NCBI RefSeq assembly: GCF_000247695.1 | Contig: NW_004624784.1 | Location: forward strand, 14,157,497 to 14,221,496 | DNA length: 64,000 bases | Direction of reading: 5' to 3' | Origin: Heterocephalus glaber | Taxonomy: Eukaryota; Chordata; Mammalia; Rodentia; Bathyergidae | In this document: positions 46,261 to 57,344 of the stretch, one piece after another | How positions within the stretch are numbered: position 1 is the stretch's first letter | How the letters are laid out: every line of letters begins with the position of its first letter | Made by a program: the position numbers and the translations under genes | Notes under the pieces: model-generated | The model's database searches: none | What the model was told of the DNA's origin: nothing | Seen by the model: the letters and a program-made list of their open reading frames with translations, nothing else

Positions 46261-46687
46261 TATGTCTCACTAGTTCATTCTGACCATGTCCAACCCACCC
46301 CTCCAACACCCCAGCTCTCCTGGTGTTATGTATCCTAGTTAATGATGTCACTAGTCCTCAAAGCCAGAAAACTGGGAATATGATCATTGATGCTTCTCAT
46401 TATCTTTTCCCTCTGATTAAATTTACTGTAGAAAAGTTATATTAGCACTGTCATTATCTTTTTAAAAATTTCACGTATTTGTGTGGTACGCCACTGCCAT
46501 TACCCTGATGTACAAATTTGTTGTCTATTGCCTGTGTTATATATCTTGCCATTATAGATTATTCACTGCACCTATACTGTTCTACATGTACTGTCAATAG
46601 GGTTCAAATTGCTGGCATCAGCTTTAGTGTGTTCTCTCCCAGTCCAGACTTTCCACCATTACGATCTGTGCTTCACGTTGCTATTTT

Positions 46688-46815
46688 GTTTTGTTTTATT
46701 TTTTGAGACAAAGTCTCACTATGTAGTTCAGGCTGGCCTCGAACTCACAGTGCTCCTCCTGCCTCAGCCTCCCGAGTGCTGGGATCACAGGTGTATGGCA
46801 CCATGGCCAGCTACA
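46688..46815 (-). mobile_element. B1-like SINE
   Basis: TTTTTTGAGACAAAGTCTCAC ... GGTGTATGGCACCATGGCC. TTGCTATT flanks both sides. Confidence 0.92.
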
Positions 46816-47029
46816 TTGCTATTATCATTGGTTTCTTTAAAAATATTTTATCCATATTACTTGCTACCTTGACAACCCTGCTGGTTCCAGCTTTCCATCC
46901 AATGAGATCCAAACACAGATCAGTATGTAAAATGTCTTTCCCCCAAACTTAGTTCCTGGCTCCCACCTCTCTTTCCATATCCTTGTCCCCCACTCTCCTT
47001 GGTGCCTCACCTATACAGAAACTCAGCTC

Positions 47030-48350
47030 GATTTAAGAAATATTAACTGGACACCCACTGTGTCCCAGGCATCATTCTTGAATCTAGGGTACAAATATGA
47101 ATGATACCAAATAGCTGATTTTAGGAATTTATACTTTAGGAGAACAAAGGTAGATATACAAACATATATAATACAACAATGCATTCCACAAGCCTGGAAG
47201 GAGTCTTGAGTAGAGACTAATCAATTCTACAAGGGTACAGGGGTGTGATGTTTCAGGGAAGGCATCAAGATGAAACTCTGAACAGGATTTTGAAGTCTGA
47301 GTAGGAGTTGGTCAGATGGACCAAGAATGGAAGAGCATTATTGTCAGGGTCAACAGCACATTGACTAGTATTAGGAGTGGTGTCCTACAAATAGCTAGCT
47401 GCATATTTGAGTGTTGGGGAGAAAGTGGCAATAGCAGAGGCTGGAGAGGCAATCAGGAGCCATTCTATCAAAAATCTGTGTGTCCAGCTATGAAGTTTGG
47501 ACATTATCCACAGGTGAAGGGGATCCACTGGAGATTTTTGCAGCAGAAGGTAACTTAATAAGACTTTGGGGATATTACTCTGACATCTGAAAGGACATAC
47601 ATTAGAAGGACCAAGGAGATCAGTTAGAAGCTCTCTCATTATCTCTCAGACTATTGAGTGCAACTGCTGATTTCCTTGGTACCTTTAATGCATCTTGTAC
47701 CCAGTAGGAAGACAGAAGAGAGAGCAATATTTACTAATAGAAAATATTAAATTGTACAACAGGACACAAAGATAGGTTAGATTTGGGGAGGGAGCAGGTG
47801 AAGAAGATGAAAAGAATGATGTTTAGGTTTCTGGGCCTGTGGTCTTGGTGAGGTTGGAGGCACAGATCTATCAGAGATAATCTAAGAGGGAGATCAGGCT
47901 TTGGGGCAGGGACGGGAAGCAATACTTTCGGAGATGGAAGAATTGAGTACCAGTTCTGAGGCATGTCTCAGGGACCCACCTGGAGACACGGGTCTGGAGG
48001 TCTAGGTGGGAGCAGAGATAGAGACAGAAAAGATGTCCTCTGCATAGAGACGACAGTTGGAACCCCAGGGGTGGAACTGACCTCCCAGGAAAGGTGAGTG
48101 GAGCTAGGGTAAGGGCACAAAGGACGACTTCAGGGATGAGCAGCATCCTGGGAGGACAAAGGAAGAGGATCTGGCAAGCGAGATTAAGAGGGGAGAGACA
48201 GATAAAGGACAAGGAGAGAGTGGTATTCAGCTGCCAGAGAAGAGGGGACTTTAAGGAACAAGGAGTAGCCAGCAATGTCAAAGAGTCCCAAACCACCTTT
48301 GGAGTGGCAGCTGGAAAGTCACTGAGAATCTTGGCAAGCACATTTCTCTA
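47030..48350 (+). repeat. Ancient mammalian interspersed repeat
   Basis: A run of phrases in fixed order that I know from an old repeat found across placental mammals: ACCCACTGTGTCCCAGGCAT, GGAGCCATTCTAT, TTGGACATTATCCACAGGTG, GGGATCCACTGGAGATTTTT, TCTGCATAGAGACGACAGTT, and CCAGCAATGTCAAAGAGTCC. I cannot fix the family name from memory. Several 60-150-codon frames cross it by chance; none encodes a recognisable protein. Confidence 0.55.
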
Positions 48351-48784
48351 GAGTTCTGGGGCAGAGGACAGATTTTGATACTGATAACACCTAATGCTTA
48401 GCGACTACTTACTGTGCCAGGTGTAATGTTTCTCATGAAGGGCTCATTGGCCCTGCAGCAACCCTTCAAAATGAGGCAGGCTGGGCAGTGCTCTACCTCA
48501 CCCTGGCACCTAATCACTATTATTCATCTTTCAAGTGAAGGGAAGGTGAGGAAGTGGAGACATACTCTTTCAAGAATCTTGGTTAAGTTGAGAAGGAGAA
48601 AAATAAAGTAACTAGAGGAAGGGAGAATAAGGTTGAAAATTATTTTAAGATTATCTGCTCAGGATAGTATTATTTTAAAAAATAGTAAAGGAACTGAATA
48701 GTTATAAGGAAGTGATTTTTCTGTTCCCCATTTAGGATTTACCCTGTGGCGTCTCAGGACATCACTTTGAGCCTTGATTTTCAT

Positions 48785-48990
48785 AGATGCAGTTGTCCTT
48801 GGTGTCAAGTGGGATTGATTCCAGGACCCCCTTAGATAACCAAATCCAGGGATCCTCAAATCCCTATGTAAATGATGTAGTGTTTGCATATAACCCATGC
48901 ACATCCTTCCAAATACCTTATATCATCTCTAGATTATACAGTACCTAACACAATGCAAGTGCTATGTAAATAGGTGGTGTGTCTCACCTG
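48785..48990 (+). mobile_element. MER2/Tigger-type DNA transposon fragment
   Basis: GCAGTTGTCCTTGGTGTC, then GATTGATTCCAGGACCCCC, TTTGCATATAACCCATGCAC and CATCTCTAGATTATACAGTA, in the order of the left end of a non-autonomous Tigger relative. Cut off at about 48990. Confidence 0.78.
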
Positions 48991-49054
48991 CAGCTTGTAG
49001 GTTGGCCAAGCCTGGCTCACCTGGGCTGCATTGAGTGAAGCAGAATTCTCTTGG

Positions 49055-50388
49055 GCCACATATAAAATATAGTTAATATAGGGACAACCCATTTTCTGGT
49101 AACCCTTCTGTCTCTCTTAGACAGAAGCTATCTTTCTCTCAATAAATTTTTCCTACTCTTAACCTCTGTTGTTCCTAGAAGTCATTCTTCAATTTTAGAG
49201 AACACAAACCTGTGTTTTGGATATCTAGCAGGTTTGGGAGTTGCTTCTCTTCCCCCTATATCATTTTGGAGGTCTTCCACTGAGATAACTGGACAGAGAG
49301 GCTGCCAAACTCCAAGTGGTTATACAAATGGAACCAATGACAAATGTGCTAGACTTCTTTTATTGGGATCCACTACATCGGCCTTGTAAACAGCTCATAA
49401 CTGCTAAACTACAATACAACTTCTATGTAGGATTCTTAAGTCCCTTGGACCTTCTTCTCTTTGTGGTAGGCTATTACTAGTTCCTCCCAGTGGAAACACT
49501 TGTTGGCTATATTCATAGCAATCCTGCTGACCTTATAATTTGACCCATATATTCTTAACTTTCTTTGGCTTTGTCTCCTCCAGACTCAAAGCTATATGCC
49601 TACCCAAGATGACAATGCCTGGCGCCTATTGAAGGGCTGTAGGTAGACCCTCTGTAGAGTAACTGACTGCTGATCACAACTACGACCCTCTTCAACTGGA
49701 AGTAGCCAGAACAGTCTTTGCCAGTTGTCCCACACAGCAGTTAGGGGTACTTCTTCAGAGGGGGGAATATTGTAGATAGGTAAGTTAATTATATATCTTG
49801 TAGGCAGTTAGACAGGGCCAGCACACAAGCAGCCAACCTGAGGGACAGTAGAGGAACCAACATGGAGGACAATCAAGACACATTCACGGAGACCCAGCAT
49901 TGTAAAAGAGAAACTACCACACCCCTGTGCTTCTCCTAAGGATAAATAGCAGTGATTGATATTCTAAATAGGTATCAGTCATCTGGATGGGGGACAAAGA
50001 TCTTCCAAGAAAGATCCCTAACCCACCCCACCCCTTTCTACCAGAAAATCCTTGCTCATGCCTTGTACACTTGCCACATGACTTGTTTCCCCATTGGATT
50101 CCCATTTAATCAATATTACCCAAGCAACTATGCTTGTCATAATCTTATTGGTTGTTCATAGTTTTGACCACCTTGTGATTTCTCATTGGATCAAATATTA
50201 CCTAAGTGATTCTATTTGTAATCTTACTAGTTGACTATAGTTTTGTCCCACTTTGAACCTGCCTCACCTCATGGCTTTGTCCCATAAAATACCTTTGAGA
50301 AGTTGGGTGAGTGGGCAACCCATTTTCCAGTACCCCTTCTGTCTCTCTTAGACAGACGCTATCTTTCTCTCAATAAATTTTTCCTACT
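49055..50388 (+). mobile_element. Endogenous retroviral relic with paired LTR ends
   Basis: A short LTR 3' end at about 49080-49210 (CTGTCTCTCTTAGACAG, then CAATAAATTTTTCCTACT) and a longer LTR from about 49771 (TGTAGATAGG...) to 50388 share their last about 80 bases. A purine run (GAGGGGGGAATA) stands just before the second LTR, as a polypurine tract does. CATAAAATACC at about 50282 may be the TATA box and CAATAAA the polyadenylation signal. The 550-base interior has no usable viral frame. The right end is lost in the 450-N gap. Confidence 0.72.
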
Positions 50389-50838
50389 NNNNNNNNNNNN
50401 NNNNNNNNNNNNNNNNNNNNNNNNNNNNNNNNNNNNNNNNNNNNNNNNNNNNNNNNNNNNNNNNNNNNNNNNNNNNNNNNNNNNNNNNNNNNNNNNNNNN
50501 NNNNNNNNNNNNNNNNNNNNNNNNNNNNNNNNNNNNNNNNNNNNNNNNNNNNNNNNNNNNNNNNNNNNNNNNNNNNNNNNNNNNNNNNNNNNNNNNNNNN
50601 NNNNNNNNNNNNNNNNNNNNNNNNNNNNNNNNNNNNNNNNNNNNNNNNNNNNNNNNNNNNNNNNNNNNNNNNNNNNNNNNNNNNNNNNNNNNNNNNNNNN
50701 NNNNNNNNNNNNNNNNNNNNNNNNNNNNNNNNNNNNNNNNNNNNNNNNNNNNNNNNNNNNNNNNNNNNNNNNNNNNNNNNNNNNNNNNNNNNNNNNNNNN
50801 NNNNNNNNNNNNNNNNNNNNNNNNNNNNNNNNNNNNNN
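50389..50838. other. Assembly gap (450 N)
   Basis: A run of exactly 450 unknown bases. It begins inside the 3' end of a retroviral LTR and ends in a T run, so it may hide the LTR end and a SINE tail. Confidence 0.99.
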
Positions 50839-50940
50839 TTTTTTTTTTTACTGGTGCTAAAGGTTGAACCCAGGCCCTCATATATGCTAGGCAACATGCT
50901 CAGCAACATGCTCTACCACTTAGCTACATCTCTTGCCCTG
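50839..50940 (-). mobile_element. Degenerate ID-like SINE
   Basis: TTTACTGGTGCTAAAGGTTG ... CCACTTAGCTACATCTCTTG, with a small internal duplication (CAACATGCTC twice). Confidence 0.75.
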
Positions 50941-51187
50941 CAATCTTTTTCTGGAATATTTCCAACATAAGGTAGTTGAAGAAGAAGAAGATGTGGAACC
51001 CACAGATACATAGGGCAGACTGCACATGTTGAATGACCAAGAGATTACAGTGAGTAAAGTCATTTAAAAACAGAGGGGCTTGCAGATCAGGTGGAAAGGC
51101 AGCGGTGCAAGGGTGCCAGAGAAAATGCAAGACAATCAGTTAAATTAGAAATTTATATAAATAAAGAATGTTTTTTAGTATGTTTCA

Positions 51188-51272
51188 AATATTGAACTCA
51201 GTGGTAGGGCACATGTCCAACATATATGCGAGTCTCTGGGTTCAAATCTCAGCACTGCAAAAAGAGACAATT
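51188..51272 (+). mobile_element. Degenerate ID-like SINE
   Basis: GAACTCAGTGGTAGGGCACA ... GGTTCAAATCTCAGCACTGC. Confidence 0.7.
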
Positions 51273-51539
51273 GAATTGGGACATACTAAAAAATGATTTG
51301 TTGTTCGTTTGAAATTCTAATTTAACTGGTCTTCCTGAATTTTTACTTGCTAACTCTGAGAGCTGCACCTGGGGAAGAAGCTGTGAGATGTGTGGAGAAT
51401 GCTGCCCAGCCTTTGGGCCATGAGAGCATGCAAGGGAACTGTGAGAGCCAGCCTCCGAGGCAGGAGGAGGATGGGATGGTCTTTTCTAAACTAAAGTGCT
51501 GAGAGAGGCAGTGTTAACCTGAACAGCTAGGAGCACAGG

Positions 51540-51780
51540 GGGCTGGGCCATCAGACTTGTATTTGAATCCTTAATCTGTTATTTAATAGCTATAATATTT
51601 GGTGCCAGTTGCCTTACATTTCAGAGACTTAATTCCTCAGAGAGAAAATAAGTGTTAAAAAAGGAAAATAAGTGTTATAATAATATTGTGAAGATAAAAA
51701 GAGATAAGGTCTATATAAAAAGCTTATCCCAAGGTCCAACCCATCATAAGCTACTTAATAAATAAATACATTTATTAATT
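51540..51780 (+). repeat. MIR relic
   Basis: CATCAGACTTGTATTTGAAT, GTTGCCTTACATTTCAGAGA, AGAAAATAAGTGTTA (duplicated once) and AAAGCTTATCCCAAGG follow the MIR order. Diverged. Confidence 0.55.
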
Positions 51781-52264
51781 TAACATTTCTATTGAGGGTC
51801 TCCTATGTGTCAAAAACTAAGTTCTATATAAAAATAAAACAATAAGAAACTTAAATCAAGGCCTGAAAAGTGAGTTAGAATTAGCCAGATGAATGGGAGG
51901 AGAGAATGTGCCTAGTATATGAAAAGGCCCAAGGCGAGATGGAGTCTGGCAGTCAAAATAAACACAGCCGGAGAACCTTTATAGAGAAACATAATGGGGA
52001 AACATAGGTGGCTGGAGAGAAGACACAGAAACCAGGTCAGAAGGGGTCTTATAGGTCAGTGGAAGAGTTTGTACTTTACCTGATGGCAATGAAAAGTCAT
52101 TACACCAATAGCCAAAATTCAGATACCTTCATGGCAAGGTAAGTGACAAAAGGAAGTAGTACAAGGAGTAATGATGACTGCAAAAACTTCAAGAGCGCAT
52201 AGTTCCCTGAAAGCATGCAAGTTCAAATTTTAAAACCAGGCTCCAGCACTGGGTATTTGTCTCA

Positions 52265-52430
52265 GTGATAGCTTGACTAGCTGGCACAAAGCCCTGGGTT
52301 CAATCCATAGCACTGAAAAAACAAAAACAGGCCCAAGGATTTAGCTCAGTGGTTCCACCACCTGTCTCAAAAGTGCAAGGACCCGAGTTCGACCCCTGGT
52401 ACAAAAAAACAAAAACAAAAAAACTTGAAC
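52265..52430 (+). mobile_element. Two adjacent ID-type SINEs
   Basis: Old truncated copy at 52265-52322 (GCCCTGGGTTCAATCCATAG) and a younger one at 52331-52430 (GGCCCAAGGATTTAGCTCAG ... GTTCGACCCCTGGTAC). Confidence 0.82.
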
Positions 52431-52448
52431 CCTGGGAAAGAGTTTTAA

Positions 52449-53003
52449 GAAGTAGTATGCCACAGTTCATAATAGCTAAAGCTTGGAAACAGCCCAAGTG
52501 CCCATCAACTGGAGACTGGATAAAGAAGATGAGGGTTTTTAATAAAACGGAGTACCACTCAGCCATAAAGAATGACAAACTAGAGACATTTATAGCTAAA
52601 TGGATGCATATTGAGGCCATACTCTGAAGTGAAATAAATAGGACACACATGTGTAAATACAGAATAGTTTCTCTAGCGAGAAACTGAAAGTGTAAATAAG
52701 GATTAAAATGATTAAAATGAATAATTGATAATTTGAAATAGGAAGAAAAGGTCCAAAGGGGTAGGGGTGAAGGGAGGGGAAGGGGAAAGGAAAGAAGGGA
52801 AAGGAAAAATTATGAGAAAAGAAAGAAATGGAAACAAAGTCTTTGTAAATAGGGAAGGGCACACAGGGAATGGGGAAAAAATAAGAACCAAGATACATCA
52901 TGTACAGGTGCAACTACCCAGTGATAAATGTAAACGTATTGTATACCTAAAATGTACCAATAAAAGAATTTAAGCAAAAAAAAAAAAAGAAGTGGTGTGC
53001 CAT
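52449..53003 (+). mobile_element. 5'-truncated L1 with target duplication
   Basis: Contains GCCCATCAACTGGAGACTGG, GAGTACCACTCAGCCATAAA and a GGGAAAGG-rich 3' UTR ending in AATAAAAG and an A tail. GAAGTAGTATGCCA at the left and GAAGTGGTGTGCCA after the tail are a diverged target duplication, which fixes both ends of the roughly 540-base insertion. Confidence 0.9.
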
Positions 53004-53212
53004 AATCACATTTGTATTTTAGATAAATTAGCATGCATAGGAATGAAGCTTAATAGAAGAAGGAAGATCAGAAGTAAACCAGGTGAGAAAAGATTTAAGC
53101 TAGGATCACAGAGAGATGGTAGATTGTAGAGCTATTTAGGAGGGAAACTCAGCAGCCCTTAGGGATATATTTGATGTGAAGCTAAGCGAGAACTCAAAAT
53201 TTTCTCATTACT

Positions 53213-53398
53213 GGCCAGGGGTGGTTGCACACAACTGTAATCCCAGGTACTAGGGAAGCTGAGTGAGGAGTATCACAAGTTTGAACCCAGCCTGGGCAAC
53301 TTAACAAAACTTTGTTTTAAAATAAACAGAGGGGAAGGCCTGGGAGTGTGGCTCAAGGTAGAGAACCCTGGTTCAGTAACTAGTGCCATCAAAGAGAG
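53213..53398 (+). mobile_element. B1-dID-type dimeric SINE
   Basis: GGCCAGGGGTGGTTGCACAC ... TTTTAAAATAAACAGAGG then GGCCTGGGAGTGTGGCTCAA ... TCAGTAACTAGTGCCATC. Confidence 0.85.
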
Positions 53399-53599
53399 AG
53401 AGAAATTTCATTAGTATTATTGGCATGCAATGGAGATTGGTATGCAATGTCCATTGCATAGGACACAGTAAGAGAGATGGCAAAGAGGTCAACAGTGAGA
53501 GGAAACAAATGCAAGGAAATACAATGAAGTAAAAGATTGAGGGATTAAGAGTATGTCAATCAAAAAAATTATATTGGGCCTTTGACTCTGGATGCTAGG

Positions 53600-54880
53600 G
53601 GCAGAGGCATGGAGACAATTAAAAGCACAAAAATTCACACTGAATTCCAGTAAGAGATGGCAGGTTACACGTGTGTAACTCCACTCCTTTCCAAAGCCCC
53701 AGTAAAGTGGCAGAAAAGGGACTTTTCAAAAGCATTTAAGGACAAAGAAAACAGGAGAGGGGATCAATGAGAACTGAGTTAGTAGAACCAGAAAATCTAC
53801 ATACTCAGCTGATGGACAGAAAACCAAGAGACAACCTTGGCTCTGCAAATTTCCAAAAGGAGCAAGAACTCAAGGACCAGGTAGCTCTGGAAGTTGGGTC
53901 AAGAAGGAATGACAGAAGATAGGCTGAAAAGCTGCTTCCCTTATAGCTAGACTGCCAGATCCCTTCAATGGGTCCAAGTAATTCCTCCCTAACCCTTTAC
54001 CCCAGTTGAAAGCTGGAAGTCTGGTTTCTTGACCTAAAGACACTGCCTTTGGATGTTTCTCAGGCAGTTGCCCTCCGGGTCAATGAAGTGCCCAAATGAT
54101 AAGCAGCCCCTCCCACAAACACATACACACAGGGGCAACTAGAAAATCACTACTTATCTGAGGAAATCCTCTTATGTGAAGGAGACACCAAAACAAACAG
54201 AAAAAAGGTATTTAAAGAAAACAGATTAGGCAAAAACCTTCTTCCTATCTTCCTTCTTCCTTTCTCTTCCTCTTGACTAATTTTGCTCAAAATCCTAAAG
54301 CAAGGCAGAGGACTCTATTGGGGTTACCAGAGCCTGAGAAGAGCCTTTGGGTCCTGTCGGGGATGAGTGGTATCAGCGGCAGCCAGGAGTGGAGTGTTGG
54401 AGACCCAACAGGACAAGGAGAAATCCACACAAGTGTTGAACACAAACAGGAAAGAGGGCAAGGGCAGGGCGGGTTGGGGGGATGACAGCAGGCTATTTGA
54501 GCCCAAAGGAAAAAAAAGGGCATCTGAGCATGGGGAGGGGGTGCCATAGCCCTGAGCACTAGAGCCCAAACAGGGCAAGAAGGGTATCTCTGTCCAGAGT
54601 GGAAGTGGTAATTACAAGGCTTAGGAGATCAGAACCTGAGGAGAGTGAGGAATCATCTCCACAGCCACTATAGTACATTGGAGCTCAAACGGAGGGAAGA
54701 TGGTTCCCCTTAGGGGCTGTATGTGGTAGTGGCACCCAAACAGATTATAGGTGCCCAAGCAGAATGAGGAGAGTGCTGAGAAGGAGAGGAGCAAAAGTCT
54801 GCAAGTGGGATTTTAGAGCCAAATGAAGTGAGGTAGTCCTTAGTGTATAGCCCGGTGGAAGTAGTAAAAACAGGATATTG
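53600..54880. other. Intergenic, no gene seen
   Basis: Moderately GC-rich sequence with overlapping 60-90-codon frames on both strands (54273-54578). Phrases like GAGCCCAAACAGGGCAAGAA and GAGCTCAAACGGAGGGAAGA recur with variation at about 54400-54800, suggesting a weak tandem or internal L1 5' structure. No protein family is recognisable. Confidence 0.4.
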
Positions 54881-55995
54881 GTTATATATAGCATGGTTGA
54901 TCAGATAAATATATATATTGAGGACAATGGGAGCCAGGTTTCTTACTGAACAGAAGAGATTTATAGATATGAAAAAAGAAAGAACTGTGGTGTTTGGTAG
55001 ATGGAGAAATAAATATAGGGTGTGTGTACCAAAGTGCGCACATATACATATTCCCTAGCTTTATCCACCAAGAAAGCTTGGAAACAGCAAAACTCCAATA
55101 GCAATGAATACCCTTGTACCCAAATTTTGGTCTCTAAATACCGTTCTCTCTAAAAGAAATCAGGGATCCTTAGAGAAGTGACTGATGTCAGGACTGAAAT
55201 AAGGAAAATACAAGATGAACTTGAGCCACACTGCTATGGGAAAATGTGAAAAATTGCTTAAAGAATGATGGATACTTGTTATGGATATGTAGAAACGGTT
55301 GAAGGGGACTCTCCTTAACCAAATCTGAGCATCAAAATAAATAATGGTGAAGGTTTTAACCCATCAAATGAAATAGGAATCCACATGTCCATTCTGGTAT
55401 AATACTCAATATAAAAAAATTACCAAGGTAGTCTAAAGATAAATGAATAAACAAATGAGAAGAAAACATTTTTCTTCAGAGTAACAACTAGTAAGTTTAG
55501 AAGGAATAGTGAACTTGGAAAATCATCATTAAGCAACCATCATAGTAATAAGTTAAGCATTGAGTCAAGAAAACTAAAAATAGTAAATCTTTGATGAGGA
55601 ATAAGATGTATACATAGCCTCCGAGTACCTCTCCACAAAATACTTATTTATCACAAAAAGCAAAAGAGTAATTTTACAATGGGAAAATCTAGCAGACATC
55701 ATTTTAACCAAGTGGTCAAAATTAACCTTCTCGGTAATAGGACAAATTGAAATCAGGTATCACTTGATAGAAGGCAATGAGAATACAGTATCACCCTGTA
55801 CTATTCCTAAACCCAAAAATGCATACCCTGAATTCAATCACAAGGAAACACAGAATGAGGAGCATTCTACAAGGTAACTGGCCTGTAAAAACTTTTTTAA
55901 GGTCATGAAAGTCAAGGAAATTCTAAGGAATTGTCTAGACTGAAAGAAACTAAAGAGACATGATCATAAATGCTATGTATGGTCTTGGATTGGAT
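54880..55995 (+). mobile_element. Old L1 3' region
   Basis: The last 250 bases match an old L1-type 3' UTR in order: GTATCACTTGATAGAAGGCA, CACCCTGTACTATTCCTAAA, AAGGTCATGAAAGTCAAGGA, and AGAGACATGATCATAAATGC followed by GTCTTGGATTGGATCC. The upstream part is AT-rich and plausibly the same element; its left limit is uncertain. Confidence 0.6.
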
Positions 55996-56004
55996 CCTTT
56001 TATT

Positions 56005-56185
56005 TTAAGGGACAGTACAGGTTGGGCATCCCTACTCAGAAAACCAAAAATCAAAAATGCTCCAATATATTAAAAAAAAAATTGAACACCAACATGACAT
56101 CACAAATGAAAAATTCTGCAGCTGACCTTTCATGATAGATTGCAGTCAAAATGCAGGCACCTAAAATATTGTGCTATTAACTTCT
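56005..56185 (+). mobile_element. Tigger-related DNA transposon end
   Basis: CAGTACAGGTTGGGCATCCC, AAAAATCAAAAATGCTCC and the ATGACATCAC block resemble the left terminal region of a pogo/Tigger-family element. Confidence 0.6.
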
Positions 56186-56429
56186 GGCAAGCAAAATACT
56201 TTGCAGGAAAGGAAAACTAATCATAATGTTCTACATGACTCACTTGTGAATAACATTCACATAGTCTCCCTGACTTAACAACTTTAGTAAGACTTTTATT
56301 AATCTGAAAACTTGGACCTAAGAAAGTTTTTAATGGGTAGTAAAATTTGGTCTGATGCTGCCTCTATACTAACCAACTGTAACCTAACTTAGTATGTAAA
56401 CAAATGCAAGCTAACTTAAGGGTATATAT

Positions 56430-56718
56430 TTTTTCTGGGACTAGGGATTGAACTCAGGGCCTTTGCACTGAGCTATACCCCAGCCCCCCTTTTTTTTTAG
56501 TACCGGGGATCGAACTTGGGACCTTGTGTTTATGCAGCAGGTGCCAGAACCACTGAGCTAAATCCCTGCCCCTACCCCAGCCCTTTTTGGCATTTTTTTT
56601 TTATACAGGGTCTAACTAAGTTGCTAAGTTACCCAGACTGAGCTTGAACTTGTGATCCTCCTGCCTCAGCCTCCCAGAGTGCTAGGATTACAGGTGTGTG
56701 ACACCACATCAGCTAAGG
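56430..56718 (-). mobile_element. B1-dID dimer split by an ID-type SINE
   Basis: Dimer: ID half at 56432-56486 (GGGACTAGGGATTGAACTCA) and B1 half at 56600-56715 (ATACAGGGTCTAACTAAGTT ... GTGACACCACATCAGC). A minus-strand ID (56487-56572, TAGTACCGGGGATCGAACTT) sits between them, flanked by TACCCCAGCCC on both sides. Confidence 0.9.
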
Positions 56719-56811
56719 GTATATTCTTGTAACAGGTACCTAAATCTCAGCCAGTCACAGTAGTCAAACTGCACTGAATCATAGGCCACCCACTGATCAA
56801 AGTGTCACTAG

Positions 56812-56905
56812 GGCTGGGGATTTAGCTCAGTGGTTTCATCGCCTGCTGCACAAGTGCAAGGACCCAAGTTGGATCCCCAGCACCAAAAAAAAAAAAAAAA
56901 AAAAG
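56812..56905 (+). mobile_element. ID-type SINE
   Basis: GGGCTGGGGATTTAGCTCAG ... GTTGGATCCCCAGCACC with a 20-base A tail. Confidence 0.93.
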
Positions 56906-57176
56906 TCTCACCAGTCAGTTGTGGGTTCTTTTACTCAGTTCAGATCAAAATCATGAATCTGCAAAATACAGCTCTGCTGGCAGCCCTGGGCTTTGGGAAC
57001 CAACAGCCCTCAGTGTGACAGCTCTGGGCCCTAATGCCACCAGTTGATACCAGTTTATGATGGATGCCATCAGTCAGCACTGACCCTCTGGTCCCTCTTG
57101 CTAATCTTTGTCAGCACTGGTTTCTGGAACTCTTTAGGGCTAATGTTAGCTCTAATGTTATAGCTCTGTTTTTCAC

Positions 57177-57263
57177 TTTTTTTGTTTTTGGTACTGGGGA
57201 TCAAACTCGGGACCTTGTGCTTGTGAGACAGGTGCGGTGCCACTGAGCAAAATCCCCAGCCCT
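57177..57263 (-). mobile_element. ID-type SINE with target duplication
   Basis: TTTTTGGTACTGGGGATCAA ... CACTGAGCAAAATCCCCAGC. GCTCTGTTTTT is on both sides. Confidence 0.95.
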
Positions 57264-57344
57264 GAGGCTCTGTTTTTAAAGTGACCAGTCTGTCCATACT
57301 ATTCAGTATAAAAAATCCTGAGTAGATTTTCAGGACCTTCCCAG

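Larger units (their letters stand above)
51860..53600 (+). repeat. Ancient mammalian repeat, second copy, split by L1 and SINEs
   Basis: Blocks such as AGGGGTCTTATAGGTCAGTG, TTTACCTGATGGCAATGAAA (to 52110) and GATCAGAAGTAAACCAGG (53067 on) resemble the same old repeat family as the copy at 47-48 kb. An ID (52331-52420), an L1 3' end (52449-52987) and a B1-dID (53213-53395) interrupt it. Confidence 0.45.

Noticed and set aside
46609..46872. Protein-like phrase ETKSHYVVQAGLELTVLLLP
   Set aside because: This is a translated antisense B1 element, a common false signal in mammalian DNA.
47871..48341. A 156-codon minus-strand frame
   Set aside because: It runs antisense through an ancient interspersed repeat and has no known domain or splice structure.
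50303..50909. Frames of 165-185 codons
   Set aside because: Almost wholly N; no coding evidence.
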